Of a stretch of 64,000 bases of DNA, positions 46,240-56,398 are shown in pieces. Origin of the DNA: Tsukamurella sp. TY48 (GTDB lineage Bacteria > Actinomycetota > Actinomycetes > Mycobacteriales > Mycobacteriaceae). The translations under genes were made by a program, and so were the position numbers. Under the pieces are notes generated by a model. That model searched no databases. It was not told the origin of the DNA and saw only the letters and a list, made by a program, of their open reading frames with translations. Numbering within the stretch: position 1 is the stretch's first letter; the number at the start of each line of letters is the position of its first letter. The DNA lies in NCBI RefSeq assembly GCF_019656655.1, contig NZ_BPMV01000001.1:2790001-2854000 (forward strand). The letters run 5' to 3'.

Positions 46240-47313
46240 ATGACCTATTCAGGCGGATACGGGCAGCAGCCGGGCCAGGGGGGCTACGGCCAGCAGCCCG
46301 GACAGCCGGCACAGGGCGGTTACGGCCAGCCCGATTACGGCCAGCAGCAGGGCCAGGGCGGTTACGGCCAGCCCGCGCCCCAGGGCGGCTACGGCCAGCC
46401 CGGCTACGGTCAGCAGCAGGGCGGCTACGGTCAGCCCGCGCCGCAGGGTTACGGCCAGGCGCCGCAGGGCTACGGCCAGGGCTACCCGCAGCAGGGCTAC
46501 GGCCAGCAGTACGGCGGCTACCAGCAGCAGGCCCCCGCCGCCCCGGCGAAGCCGATCGACCTGGCGCTGGTGCTGTCCATCACCACCGCCGCGCTCGGTG
46601 TCATCACCTTCCTGCTCGGCTTCCTTCCGTTCGCTGAGGGCTATGACCGCAGTGGCAGCGTGGTGAATGCCAACGCCTTCGAGCTAGCTATCGGCGGCCC
46701 GATCGTGGCACTTGCACTTCTCCTCGCCGGCGGCATCTCCGCGGGCCTCAGCCTGATCTCCAAGGGCAACACCGGCCGCACCCCGGCGGCGGCCCTTGCG
46801 ATCGCGGGCTTCCTCGTGCTGCTGTTCGGCCTGTTCGTGTGGGAAAGCCTGGCCTACGGCTTCTGGATCGTCCTGGTCTTCGCGCTGCTGACCGCCGTGG
46901 CCGCCACCGTGCTGGTGCTGGTCGACTCGGGCATCATCACCAACCCGGCCGACGCCGCCAAGGATGCCGACGCGACCGCCGCCGACGCCTCGGCTCCCGC
47001 CACCGCCGCCACCCCGGCCGCCACCGACTCGAGCCAGGCGCAGGCCCCCACCTCGTCGCCGTCGCAGCCGGCCGCGCAGTGGCCCAGCTACGGCAGCAGC
47101 TACCAGCCCAGCTCGACCCCGTCGAGCCAGGCCCCGGCCGCCTCGGGCTACCCGGCGCCGCCCGCGGCACCGTCGAACCCGGGCGCCTCGGCCTCGAGCG
47201 ACGACGTGACCACCGCGTTCACGCCCAGCACCCAGTCCTTCGGCTCGCCGGCCGCGCCCACCCACGGTGCGCACTCGGTCGAGGGCGAAGACAAGCCGGG
47301 CCAGCAGAACTGA
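46240..47313 (+). CDS. Membrane protein with Gly/Tyr/Gln-rich N-terminal repeats (Rv0954-like)
   Basis: A 357-residue protein from ATG 46240, with GGGGAGATGACTTC upstream. Residues about 1-100 consist of GGYGQ/PQGYGQ/QQPGQ repeats, low in charge and prion-like. Residues 105-225 hold four hydrophobic helices, and residues 230-357 form an Ala/Pro/Ser/Thr-rich disordered tail. The position between sucD and the PerM-like gene matches Rv0954, a membrane protein associated with divisome/cell-growth complexes in mycobacteria. The low-complexity N-terminus should face the cytoplasm and may mediate multivalent contacts (inference). Confidence 0.85.
   Translation: MTYSGGYGQQPGQGGYGQQPGQPAQGGYGQPDYGQQQGQGGYGQPAPQGGYGQPGYGQQQGGYGQPAPQGYGQAPQGYGQGYPQQGYGQQYGGYQQQAPAAPAKPIDLALVLSITTAALGVITFLLGFLPFAEGYDRSGSVVNANAFELAIGGPIVALALLLAGGISAGLSLISKGNTGRTPAAALAIAGFLVLLFGLFVWESLAYGFWIVLVFALLTAVAATVLVLVDSGIITNPADAAKDADATAADASAPATAATPAATDSSQAQAPTSSPSQPAAQWPSYGSSYQPSSTPSSQAPAASGYPAPPAAPSNPGASASSDDVTTAFTPSTQSFGSPAAPTHGAHSVEGEDKPGQQN
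46264..46535 (+). repeat. Coding repeats of GGYGQ type
   Basis: About twelve units built from GGC-TAC-GGC-CAG plus CAG/CCG spacers, spaced irregularly at 12-30 bp. They encode the Gly/Tyr/Gln-rich N-terminus of the Rv0954-like membrane protein and are likely length-variable between strains. Confidence 0.8.
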
Positions 47314-47352
47314 CCCCGGCGCGGCGCGCCTGAACCGCCGTCGGCCGCTCTG

Positions 47353-48843
47353 ATGACAGAGTGGATTGCGATGACGGATTCAGCGCGCGCCGCCGGGTCG
47401 GGCTCGAGCGAGACCCGGCCGCTGTTCGTCGTGGCCTTCGGGCCCTCGCTCATCACGCTCGCGTCGGCCCTCGTGGTCGGCGCGATCGTGCTTCTCAGCT
47501 CCTCCACCGGCCTCGGCGCGCTGGTCCCCACCGTCGCCGGGCTGTGGCTCGCGGTGCACCAGGTGCCCGTGACCATCAGCGACATCACGCTCGGTGTGCT
47601 CCCGCTGGTCCCCACCATCGCCCTCGTCTGGGGCGTCGCCCGCGCCGCGCAACGGGCCGGGGGCGAGGGCCGCAGCCTGTCGGACCTGCGCTCGCTGCTG
47701 CTGTGCGCCATCGCCGGACCGGCCCTGTTCACCGCCATCGCGCTCGCCGTCATCAACGACGCCGCCGGCCGGTTCACCATCGCCACCCCGCCGCCGCTCA
47801 CCGCCTTCCTGTGCACCGTGGCCGTGCACCTCGGCGGCGCGCTGCTGGGCCTGGCCCCCGCCTACTGGCCCGCCGTCTCCCGCTACCTCGGGCTGCCCGG
47901 GTGGTTCGCCGACTGCGCCCGGATGGCCGGTCGCGCCCTGGCGACCTTCTTCGCCGTCGGACTCGTCATCGTGGTGGTGCGCCTGATCTGGCAGTGGCAG
48001 ACCGTCTTCGAGCTCGTCCGCTCCGGCAACGACGCGGTGGGGATGATCGCCCTCGTGCTGCTCTCGCTGCTGTACCTGCCGAACGCGGTGATCGCGGCCG
48101 CCGCCCTGCCGCTGGGTGTGGGCGTGCAGCTGGGCCCCATCTCGATGAGCCTGTTCTCCGCCGCCCCGGGTCGCGCGCCGGGCGTGCCGATCCTGGCGGT
48201 GCTGCCGCAGAGCGACGCTCCCTGGTACCTGATGCTCCTGCTCGTCGTGCCCGCCGCCGTCGCGGTCCAGGTGGGCCGACGGTGCGCCGCCCGCTCGCTC
48301 GACCTCGGGCCCACCGTGGCCTCCGTGACCACCACGGCGGCGCTCACCGCCGTCGGCTTCACCGCCGCCGCCTTCGCCGCCGGCGGGGAACTGGGCGGCT
48401 TCGGATACGCCGGGGCCGATCTGCCACAGCTCTTCGGCTTCACCTTCGCCTGGATCGCGCTGATCGGCGTGCTCTCCGCGCTCGTGCTGCAACAGTTCGG
48501 CGACTCCCGCCTGGTGCGCGCCGCCCGCAGGGCCGAGGACGAGGCCGCATCGGGCTACACCACCTACGCCGACGAGGCCGATGTCGTCGACGAGAAGACG
48601 GCCGCCGCCGAGACCGTCGAGATCGTGCCCGCCGACCGCGAGGAACACGAGGTGACCGAGGAGCTCACCGTCGACCCCGGTGCCGCACCTGCGCGCCCGG
48701 ACGACGCCGACACCGGCGACTTCGACGCCCTCGCCGAGCAGCCGACGAGCCCCGTGCGCCCGGTCCGCACCACCCGGACCCCGAACCGCGACCGCGCCGT
48801 CTCGGACGTCGAGGAGCTCGACAGCTACACCTTCGGTCAGTAG
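47353..48843 (+). CDS. PerM-like (Rv0955) DUF6350 membrane protein
   Basis: A 496-residue protein; ATG 47371 (MTDSARA) is an alternative start. About ten hydrophobic helices span residues 20-370. A strongly acidic, Thr/Val-rich C-terminal tail of about 120 residues ends DVEELDSYTFGQ. Position before purN-purH identifies it as the equivalent of Rv0955 (PerM), needed for persistence and linked to cell-division protein stability in M. tuberculosis. The tail is probably cytoplasmic and disordered. Confidence 0.85.
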   Translation: MTEWIAMTDSARAAGSGSSETRPLFVVAFGPSLITLASALVVGAIVLLSSSTGLGALVPTVAGLWLAVHQVPVTISDITLGVLPLVPTIALVWGVARAAQRAGGEGRSLSDLRSLLLCAIAGPALFTAIALAVINDAAGRFTIATPPPLTAFLCTVAVHLGGALLGLAPAYWPAVSRYLGLPGWFADCARMAGRALATFFAVGLVIVVVRLIWQWQTVFELVRSGNDAVGMIALVLLSLLYLPNAVIAAAALPLGVGVQLGPISMSLFSAAPGRAPGVPILAVLPQSDAPWYLMLLLVVPAAVAVQVGRRCAARSLDLGPTVASVTTTAALTAVGFTAAAFAAGGELGGFGYAGADLPQLFGFTFAWIALIGVLSALVLQQFGDSRLVRAARRAEDEAASGYTTYADEADVVDEKTAAAETVEIVPADREEHEVTEELTVDPGAAPARPDDADTGDFDALAEQPTSPVRPVRTTRTPNRDRAVSDVEELDSYTFGQ

Positions 48844-48899
48844 CGCGAAGCGACGGCGTTAGGCTGAAGCCGCATCGTCCCCCTTGCGAGGAGAACATC

Positions 48900-49537
48900 C
48901 TGACCACGCCCAGCCCCACCGTGGTGGTGCCGCCGTGCGCGCCGGCGCGGATCGTCGTGCTGGCCTCCGGCACCGGCTCGCTGCTCGAGGCGCTGCTCGC
49001 GGCGTCCGCGGAGGAGGGCTACCCCGGTTCGGTGGTGGGCGTCGTGGCCGATCGCACCTGCCGCGCGCTGACGGTGGCCGACGAGGCCGGCGTGCCCAGC
49101 GCCGAGGTGCCGCTGCCCGCCTACGACGACCGGGCCGCGTGGGACGCCGCGCTGACCGCCGCAGTCGCCGAACTGGATCCCCACCTCGTGGTGGCCGCGG
49201 GCTTCATGAAGATCCTGGGCCCGCAGTTCCTCGCGGCGTTCGGCGGACGGGTGATCAACGCGCACCCCGCCCTGCTCCCGGCCTTCCCCGGCGCCCATGC
49301 CGTGCCCGCCGCGCTGGAGCACGGCGTCAAACTCACCGGTTCCACCGTGCACCTGGTGGATGCGGGCCTCGACACCGGCCCGATCCTCGCCCAGCGTGCC
49401 GTCCCGGTGGAGCCGGGGGACACCGAACAGACCCTCCACGAACGCATCAAGATCGTTGAGCGGCGCCTCCTCACCGAGGTGGTCGCCGCGGTGGCCGCAA
49501 GCGGTTACCGCACGGACGGACGAAAGGTCACGATTTC

Positions 49538-49541
<4 letters not shown>
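48900..49541 (+). CDS. purN: Phosphoribosylglycinamide formyltransferase, apparent CTG start
   Basis: A 213-residue GART enzyme, transferring formyl from 10-formyl-THF to GAR in purine synthesis. Core motifs are [15 protein letters not shown] (phosphate loop), [27 protein letters not shown] with catalytic Asn/His, and [10 protein letters not shown] with the catalytic Asp. No ATG or GTG lies at a normal distance from the only ribosome site (GAGGAG, 48888-48893); CTG 48900 is 6 nt from it. GTG 48921 is possible but would lack a ribosome site and shorten the N-terminus. The stop overlaps purH by 4 bp (ATGA). Confidence 0.93.
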
Positions 49542-51069
<1,528 letters not shown>

Positions 51070-51082
<13 letters not shown>

Positions 51083-51111
51083 TCTTCTTCCACTGATCTT
51101 CGTGCACTGAT
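51070..51111. repeat. Three 14-bp tandem repeats across the purH stop
   Basis: CTTCTTCCACTGAT is repeated exactly at 51070-51083 and 51084-51097, and with two changes at 51098-51111. Each copy contains a TGA, so any frame reaching this point ends quickly. The array ends 9 nt before the purH terminator stem. Confidence 0.9.
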
Positions 51112-51120
51112 CAGGCTGTG

Positions 51121-51161
51121 GCGAACGCCCCCGGGACGGATCTCGTCCCGGGGGCGTTCGC
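51121..51161. terminator. Terminator after purH
   Basis: Perfect 18-bp arms GCGAACGCCCCCGGGACG (51121-51138) and its complement (51144-51161) with a 5-nt loop, between purH and the convergent ArsR gene. Confidence 0.88.
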
Positions 51162-51181
51162 GTGTCCGCTCGCCCGGCGGC

Positions 51182-51517
51182 TCAGTCGCGGGCGAGGTCG
51201 TCGAGCAGGGAGACGGCGGCGCGGGCGTAATCGCCGATCCAGCGGTCGTGGATGCGTTTGATGGGGACCGGGGCGAGGGTGAGGTGCCGTTCGCGGCCCA
51301 CTTTGCGGCCGATCACCAGCTCGGCCCGCTCCAACACCCGCAGGTGCTGCAGCACGGTGGTGCGGTCGAGGTCGGGGAACTGCGCACACAGCTCGCCGGT
51401 GGTGCGGGGGGATTCCTTGAGCACGTCCAGCATCCGGCGGCGAGTGCCGTTGGCGAGCGCCTTGAAGACGAGATCGTCGGCGTCGTCGATCTCGCCCTTG
51501 CGGCCGTCGGTAGACAT
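51182..51517 (-). CDS. ArsR-type winged-helix regulator
   Basis: A 111-residue ArsR/SmtB-fold regulator. The helix-turn-helix is TTGELCAQFPDLDRTTVLQHLRVLERAELV (residues about 39-68). The metal-binding ELCVCDL motif of true metal sensors is absent; ELCAQFPD has a single cysteine. ArsR proteins of this branch are often paired with SRPBCC/AHSA1 proteins, as here, where the partner is divergent with only 16 bp between starts. Confidence 0.87.
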   Translation of the reverse strand: MSTDGRKGEIDDADDLVFKALANGTRRRMLDVLKESPRTTGELCAQFPDLDRTTVLQHLRVLERAELVIGRKVGRERHLTLAPVPIKRIHDRWIGDYARAAVSLLDDLARD

Positions 51518-51533
51518 GTTGTAGTTTTATCAC
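51518..51533. promoter_or_regulatory. 16-bp divergent start region for ArsR and SRPBCC genes
   Basis: The two ATGs at 51517 (minus) and 51534 (plus) are separated by GTTGTAGTTTTATCAC. There is no room for a Shine-Dalgarno on either side, so at least one transcript is probably leaderless or starts within the other gene. The block is strikingly AT-rich for this genome and should hold the ArsR operator. Confidence 0.5.
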
Positions 51534-52001
51534 ATGTCCGAACTCAAGGAACTCACCTTCACCGTCTCCGGCTACGTGTCGCGCCCCACCGCGCAGGTCT
51601 ACGAGGCCGTCGCCGATCCGGAGCAGCTCTCCCACTACTTCACCACCGGCGGCGCCCGCGGCCGGCTGGAGTCGAACACCGAAGTCACCTGGGATTTCGC
51701 CGATTTCCCCGGCGCCTTCCCGGTCCAGGTGGTCGAGGCCACCCCGCACAGCAGGATCGTGATCCGCTGGGACGCGGAGGCCGCTGCCGCCGCCGACGGG
51801 CACACCACCACGACCTTCGAATTCGCCCCGATCGACGACGACACCCGCACCCTGGTCACCATCACCGAATCGGCGTGGACCGCCACCGAGGACGGCGCCA
51901 AGAGCGCCTTCGGCAACTGCATGGGCTGGACCGGCATGCTCGCCGCGATGAAGGCCTGGGTCGAGCACGGCATCAACCTGCGCGAGGGCTTCTACAAGTA
52001 A
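51534..52001 (+). CDS. SRPBCC (AHSA1-like) protein
   Basis: A 155-residue START/SRPBCC-fold protein. The pattern is typical: VSRPTAQVYEAVADPEQLSHYFT early, then VTWDFADFPGAFPVQVVE and a C-terminal helix AMKAWVEHGINLREGFY. Such proteins bind small hydrophobic ligands; AHSA1-like members next to ArsR regulators are widespread but rarely characterised. No Shine-Dalgarno is present upstream. Confidence 0.85.
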   Translation: MSELKELTFTVSGYVSRPTAQVYEAVADPEQLSHYFTTGGARGRLESNTEVTWDFADFPGAFPVQVVEATPHSRIVIRWDAEAAAAADGHTTTTFEFAPIDDDTRTLVTITESAWTATEDGAKSAFGNCMGWTGMLAAMKAWVEHGINLREGFYK

Positions 52002-52044
52002 CCCGCCATCGACATCCGGCCCGCGCCCTGACAGTGTGAAGGGC

Positions 52045-52908
52045 ATGTCGGACACCGCAGTCGCCCTCGCCCGCCGCGCGTACGAGACCGTGGAGCCCTT
52101 CCACGTGGTCGCCTACTTCAACCCGGGCATCAACGACGCGCTGCGCGACCTCGGCATCGACCCGCAGTCCTTCTACGTGGGCGCCCGCGCCGCACCGATC
52201 GGCGAGGCGAACGCGGCGGTGATCACCGCCGCCTTCTACAACTTCGCGCCCGCCCTGATCGAGAAGTCCTGGCGCGTGGCGCGCGACGCCGGACTCGCCG
52301 AGATCGACGAACGCCGCTACCGGGTGCTCGACGAGCAGTACCGGCAGATCCTCGCCGGGATCGATCCGGCCGAGATCGCCGCGCTCGCCACCGACTTCGG
52401 CGCCCTCGTGGCCGATCTGCCGCTCTCCGGCCGCACCCTCGCCGCGGCCTGGGCCGCCAGCGCGATCCCCGACGAACCGGTGCTCGCCCTGTGGCGCCAC
52501 ATCAGCGTGCTGCGCGAGTGGCGCGGCGACAACCACCTCGCCGAACTCATCCGGCACGGCCTCACCGGCCTCGAGGCCGGCGTCCTGCACGAGGCCGACC
52601 TCCCCGACCCGACGGTGCGCCGCCGCGTGATGGGCCGCCGGTTCTTCCGCCTCACCCGCGGCTGGAGCGAGGAGCGGTGGGCCGCCGCCGTCGAGGACCT
52701 CACCGCGCGCGGCCTCGTCGAGGGCGGCCCGGAGGACCACCGGCTCACCGCCGAGGGCATGGCCACCTACCTCGACATCGAGGCCGGGACCGACGCGATC
52801 AGCGCCACCGCCTTCGGTCCCGATGCCGCCGGCCTCATCGACCGCGTGCGCCCGATCACCAAGGCCGTGATCGACGCCGGCGTGATCCCGGGGACCAAGA
52901 AGACCTAG
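52045..52908 (+). CDS. SCO6745-family (SalK-like) protein
   Basis: A 287-residue protein matching the SCO6745-type architecture. An N-terminal helical segment (ALARRAYETVEPFHVVAYF) is followed by a region rich in paired helices and a C-terminal winged-helix-like part (RGWSEERWAAAVEDLTARGLVE...RLTAEG). ATG 52045 is listed; GTG 52036 is also in frame. Families of this kind are annotated as SalK/winged helix with no proven function. It follows the SRPBCC gene by 43 nt and may be co-transcribed. Confidence 0.72.
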   Translation: MSDTAVALARRAYETVEPFHVVAYFNPGINDALRDLGIDPQSFYVGARAAPIGEANAAVITAAFYNFAPALIEKSWRVARDAGLAEIDERRYRVLDEQYRQILAGIDPAEIAALATDFGALVADLPLSGRTLAAAWAASAIPDEPVLALWRHISVLREWRGDNHLAELIRHGLTGLEAGVLHEADLPDPTVRRRVMGRRFFRLTRGWSEERWAAAVEDLTARGLVEGGPEDHRLTAEGMATYLDIEAGTDAISATAFGPDAAGLIDRVRPITKAVIDAGVIPGTKKT

Positions 52909-52986
52909 CGGCCGGATTATTCCCGCGGAATCATCGATTTCGCTGCGGGCGTACTCCGTCGAGCGCGCCGCCGTGATCGGCGTAGC

Positions 52987-54432
52987 GTGGAGCACGTGAC
53001 TTCCGCACGCACCGAATCACGTTCTGATCGCCCCGCTGATCGCCCCGCTGGGTTTCCCACTGAGTTCCCCGCTACGCTCGGCGAACTGAAGGCCTCCGGC
53101 CACGTCTACCGCGGGATCAAGGACGAACTCCGGCACAACCTGCTCACCGCGTTGCGCGCCGACACCGACCCCTGGGACGGCATCCAGGGCTTCGACGACA
53201 CCGTCATCCCGCAGCTCGAACGCGCCCTCCTGGCCGGCCACGACGTGGTCCTGCTCGGCGAGCGCGGCCAGGGCAAGACCCGCCTGATCCGCACCATCGT
53301 CGGCCTGCTCGACGAGTGGACCCCGGTGATCGACGGTGCCGAGCTCGGCGAGCACCCGTACCACCCGATCACCCCCGCCTCGATCCGTCGCGCGCAGGAA
53401 CTGGGCGACGATCTGCCCGTCGCCTGGAAGCACCGCGACGAGCGGTACTCGGAGAAGCTGGCCACCCCCGACACCTCCGTCGGCGATCTGGTGGGCGATG
53501 TGGACCCGGTGAAGGTGGCGCAGGGCCGCAGCCTCGGCGATCCCGAGACCATCCACTTCGGCCTCATCCCGCGGGCGCACCGCGGCATCGTCGCCGTCAA
53601 CGAGCTGCCCGACCTCGCCGAACGCATCCAGGTGGCGATGCTCAACGTGATGGAGGAGCGCGACATCCAGGTGCGCGGCTACACGCTGCGCCTGCCGCTC
53701 GACGTGCTGCTCCTGGCCTCGGCGAACCCCGAGGACTACACCAACCGCGGACGCATCATCACCCCGCTCAAGGACCGCTTCGGCGCCGAGATCCGCACGC
53801 ACTACCCGCTCGATCTCGAGGACGAGGTGGCCGTGATCGAGCAGGAGGCCGACGTGGTGGCCTCCGTGCCGCAGTACCTCACCGAGGTGCTCGCCCGGTT
53901 CACCCGGGCGCTGCGCGAATCCCCGGCCGTCGACCAGCGCTCCGGCGTCTCCGCCCGGTTCGCCATCGCCGCCCAGGAGACCGTGGCCGCCGGCGCCCTG
54001 CACCGCGCCGCCGTGGGCGGCGAGGAACTGCCCGTGGCCCGCGTGATCGACCTGCAGACGGTGCCCGATGTGCTGCGCGGCAAGGTCGAGTTCGAGGCCG
54101 GCGAAGAGGGCCGCGAGCTGTCGGTGCTGGTGCACCTGCTGCGCCGCGCGGTGGCGGAGACCATCAACGAGTACCTGCTGGGCGTCGACCTCACGCCGCT
54201 GGTGGAGGCCATCGACGCCGGAGGACCCATCGTGACCGGCGACGATGTGACCGCCGCCGAGCTCCTGGAGAACCTGCCCGAGGTGCCCGTACTCGCCGAG
54301 GTCTACCGCCGCCTCGAAGCCGAAACGCCGGGTGAGCGGGCCGCCGCCGCCGAGTTCGCGCTCGAGGGGCTCTACCTCGCCCGCCGCATCGGCAAGGAGT
54401 CCGACGACGACGGGCAGACCGTCTATGGCTAG
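52987..54432 (+). CDS. MoxR/magnesium-chelatase-type AAA+ ATPase (Rv0958-like)
   Basis: A 481-residue AAA+ protein from GTG 52987 (GTG 52996 is an alternative). Walker A is GERGQGKTR, with the Walker B and sensor region LNVMEERDIQVRGYTLRLP typical of the ChlI/MoxR clade. It overlaps the next gene, a VWA protein, by 8 bp; MoxR and VWA partners act together as chaperone-like or metal-insertion machines. No tetrapyrrole genes are near, so true Mg-chelatase activity is unlikely. Same position and order as Rv0958-Rv0959. Confidence 0.9.
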   Translation: MEHVTSARTESRSDRPADRPAGFPTEFPATLGELKASGHVYRGIKDELRHNLLTALRADTDPWDGIQGFDDTVIPQLERALLAGHDVVLLGERGQGKTRLIRTIVGLLDEWTPVIDGAELGEHPYHPITPASIRRAQELGDDLPVAWKHRDERYSEKLATPDTSVGDLVGDVDPVKVAQGRSLGDPETIHFGLIPRAHRGIVAVNELPDLAERIQVAMLNVMEERDIQVRGYTLRLPLDVLLLASANPEDYTNRGRIITPLKDRFGAEIRTHYPLDLEDEVAVIEQEADVVASVPQYLTEVLARFTRALRESPAVDQRSGVSARFAIAAQETVAAGALHRAAVGGEELPVARVIDLQTVPDVLRGKVEFEAGEEGRELSVLVHLLRRAVAETINEYLLGVDLTPLVEAIDAGGPIVTGDDVTAAELLENLPEVPVLAEVYRRLEAETPGERAAAAEFALEGLYLARRIGKESDDDGQTVYG

Positions 54433-56398
54433 AGGCTCGCGCAGGCGCCATCTGGCGCAGTACCGGCGGTACACGGGCGGACCCGACCCGCTGGCGCCGC
54501 CCGTGGACGTACGCGACGCCCTCGACGAGATCGGCCGCGACGTGATGAACGGCGTCTCGCCGCGACGCGCCCTGCAGGAGTACCTGCGGCGCGGCGGCCA
54601 GAACCGCCGCGGCCTCGACAAACTCGCGGAGCTCGCGAACCGGCGCCGCCAGGAGTTGTTGCAGCGCAACAACCTCGGTCAGACCTTCGAGGACATCCGC
54701 CAGCTGCTCGACGAGGCCGTACTCGCCGAACGCAAGGAACTCGCCCGCGCGCTCGACGACGACGCCCGCTTCCAGGAGATGCAGATCGACGGTCTGCCGC
54801 CCTCGGCCGCGCAGGCCGTCCGCGAGCTCGCCGACTACCCGTGGCGCTCGCCCGAGGCCGCGCAGAAGTACGAACAGATCCGCGATCTGCTCGGCCGCGA
54901 GCTCCTCGACCAGCAGTTCTCCGGGATCAAGCAGGCCCTCGAGAACGCCACCGAGGAGGACCGCGCGCAGATCCAGAAGATGCTCGACGACCTGAACACG
55001 CTGCTGGACAAGCACAACGCCGGCCAGGCCACACAGGACGACTTCGACGACTTCATGGCCGAACACGGCCAGTACTTCCCGGAGAACCCGCGGAACATCG
55101 ACGAGCTCATCGATGCCCTCGCCCGGCGCAGCGCCGCCGCGCAGCGGCTCTACAACAGCCTCACGCCGGAGCAGCGCGCCGAACTCGAGGAACTCTCGCA
55201 GGCGGCCTTCGGATCTCCGCAGCTGTCCCAGGCCCTCAGCGATCTCACCGGCAAACTGCAGCAGGCCCGCCTCGGCGAGGACTGGAACGGCAGCCAGGAG
55301 TTCGAGGGCGATCAGGGCATGGGGCTCGGCGACGCCACCCAGGCCATGCAGGACATCGCCGACCTGGAATCCCTTGCCGAACAACTCAGTCAGCAGCACA
55401 ACGGCGCCGCCCTCGACGACATCGATCTCGACGCCCTGCAACGCCAGCTCGGCGACGAGGCCGTGGCCGACGCCCGCACCCTCGCGGAACTGGAGAAGGC
55501 CCTCAAGGACCAGGGCTACTTCTCCCGCGACCCCGACGGCGCACTACGCCTCTCGCCCAAGGCGATCCGGCAACTCGGACAATCGATCCTGCGGGACGTG
55601 GCCAACCGTCTGACCTCCCGCGGCGGCGAACGCAACACCGCCCGCAGCGGCGCCACCGGCGAGGCCACCGGCGCCAGCCGGGAGTGGCGGTTCGGCGATA
55701 CGGAACCGTGGGACGCCACCCGCACCGTGCTCAACGGCGTCCTGCGCCAGGCCGGGGAAGGGGTGTCGGGACCGATCGCGCTCGATGCCCGAGACATCGA
55801 GGTCACCGAGACCGAGGCCCGCAGCCAAGCCGCCGTCGCGCTGCTGGTGGACACCAGCTTCTCCATGGTGATGGAGGGCCGCTGGCTGCCGATGAAACGC
55901 ACCGCGCTGGCCCTGCACCAACTGATCTCCACCCGGTTCCGCGGCGATAAGCTGGCGCTGATCAGCTTCGGCCGGCACGCCCGCACGCTCACCGTCGACG
56001 AGCTCACCGGGCTCGACGGGGTGTACGAGCAGGGCACCAACCTGCACCACGCGCTGATGTTGGCGCAGCAGCACTTCCGCGCCAATCCGAACGCCCAGCC
56101 CGTGCTGCTGGTGGTCACCGACGGAGAACCCACCGCGCATCTGGAACGCGACGGCGAGGCCTTCTTCGACTACCCGCCGCACCCGCGGACGCTCGCGATG
56201 ACGGTGCGCGGACTCGACGCCGCCGCGGCGGCCGGGGCGCAGATCACCGTCTTCCAACTCGGCGACGATCCGGGCCTGACACGATTCCTCGACGCCGTCG
56301 TCCGGCGCGTGGGCGGACGCCTCATCTCGCCCGATCTGGAAGGCCTCGGTGCCGCCGTGGTCAGCGACTACCTGGGCAGCCGCCGCCGGCGCGGCTGA
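54425..56398 (+). CDS. VWA-domain protein, partner of the MoxR-type ATPase (Rv0959-like)
   Basis: A 657-residue protein from ATG 54425. The first 460 residues are helical and charged (many Gln/Glu/Arg, coiled-coil-like stretches around residues 60-300). The last 200 form a von Willebrand A domain with an intact MIDAS motif DTSFSM (DxSxS) and a later TDGEPTAH. It should bind the AAA+ partner and a client through the metal site. Its stop abuts the convergent DUF1707 gene with no intergenic base. Confidence 0.88.
   Translation: MARGSRRRHLAQYRRYTGGPDPLAPPVDVRDALDEIGRDVMNGVSPRRALQEYLRRGGQNRRGLDKLAELANRRRQELLQRNNLGQTFEDIRQLLDEAVLAERKELARALDDDARFQEMQIDGLPPSAAQAVRELADYPWRSPEAAQKYEQIRDLLGRELLDQQFSGIKQALENATEEDRAQIQKMLDDLNTLLDKHNAGQATQDDFDDFMAEHGQYFPENPRNIDELIDALARRSAAAQRLYNSLTPEQRAELEELSQAAFGSPQLSQALSDLTGKLQQARLGEDWNGSQEFEGDQGMGLGDATQAMQDIADLESLAEQLSQQHNGAALDDIDLDALQRQLGDEAVADARTLAELEKALKDQGYFSRDPDGALRLSPKAIRQLGQSILRDVANRLTSRGGERNTARSGATGEATGASREWRFGDTEPWDATRTVLNGVLRQAGEGVSGPIALDARDIEVTETEARSQAAVALLVDTSFSMVMEGRWLPMKRTALALHQLISTRFRGDKLALISFGRHARTLTVDELTGLDGVYEQGTNLHHALMLAQQHFRANPNAQPVLLVVTDGEPTAHLERDGEAFFDYPPHPRTLAMTVRGLDAAAAAGAQITVFQLGDDPGLTRFLDAVVRRVGGRLISPDLEGLGAAVVSDYLGSRRRRG

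Noticed and set aside
52935-52947. ATTCCCGCGGAAT near-palindrome upstream of the MoxR-type gene as an operator
   Set aside because: It is short, single and not placed at a recognisable promoter, so chance is sufficient explanation.
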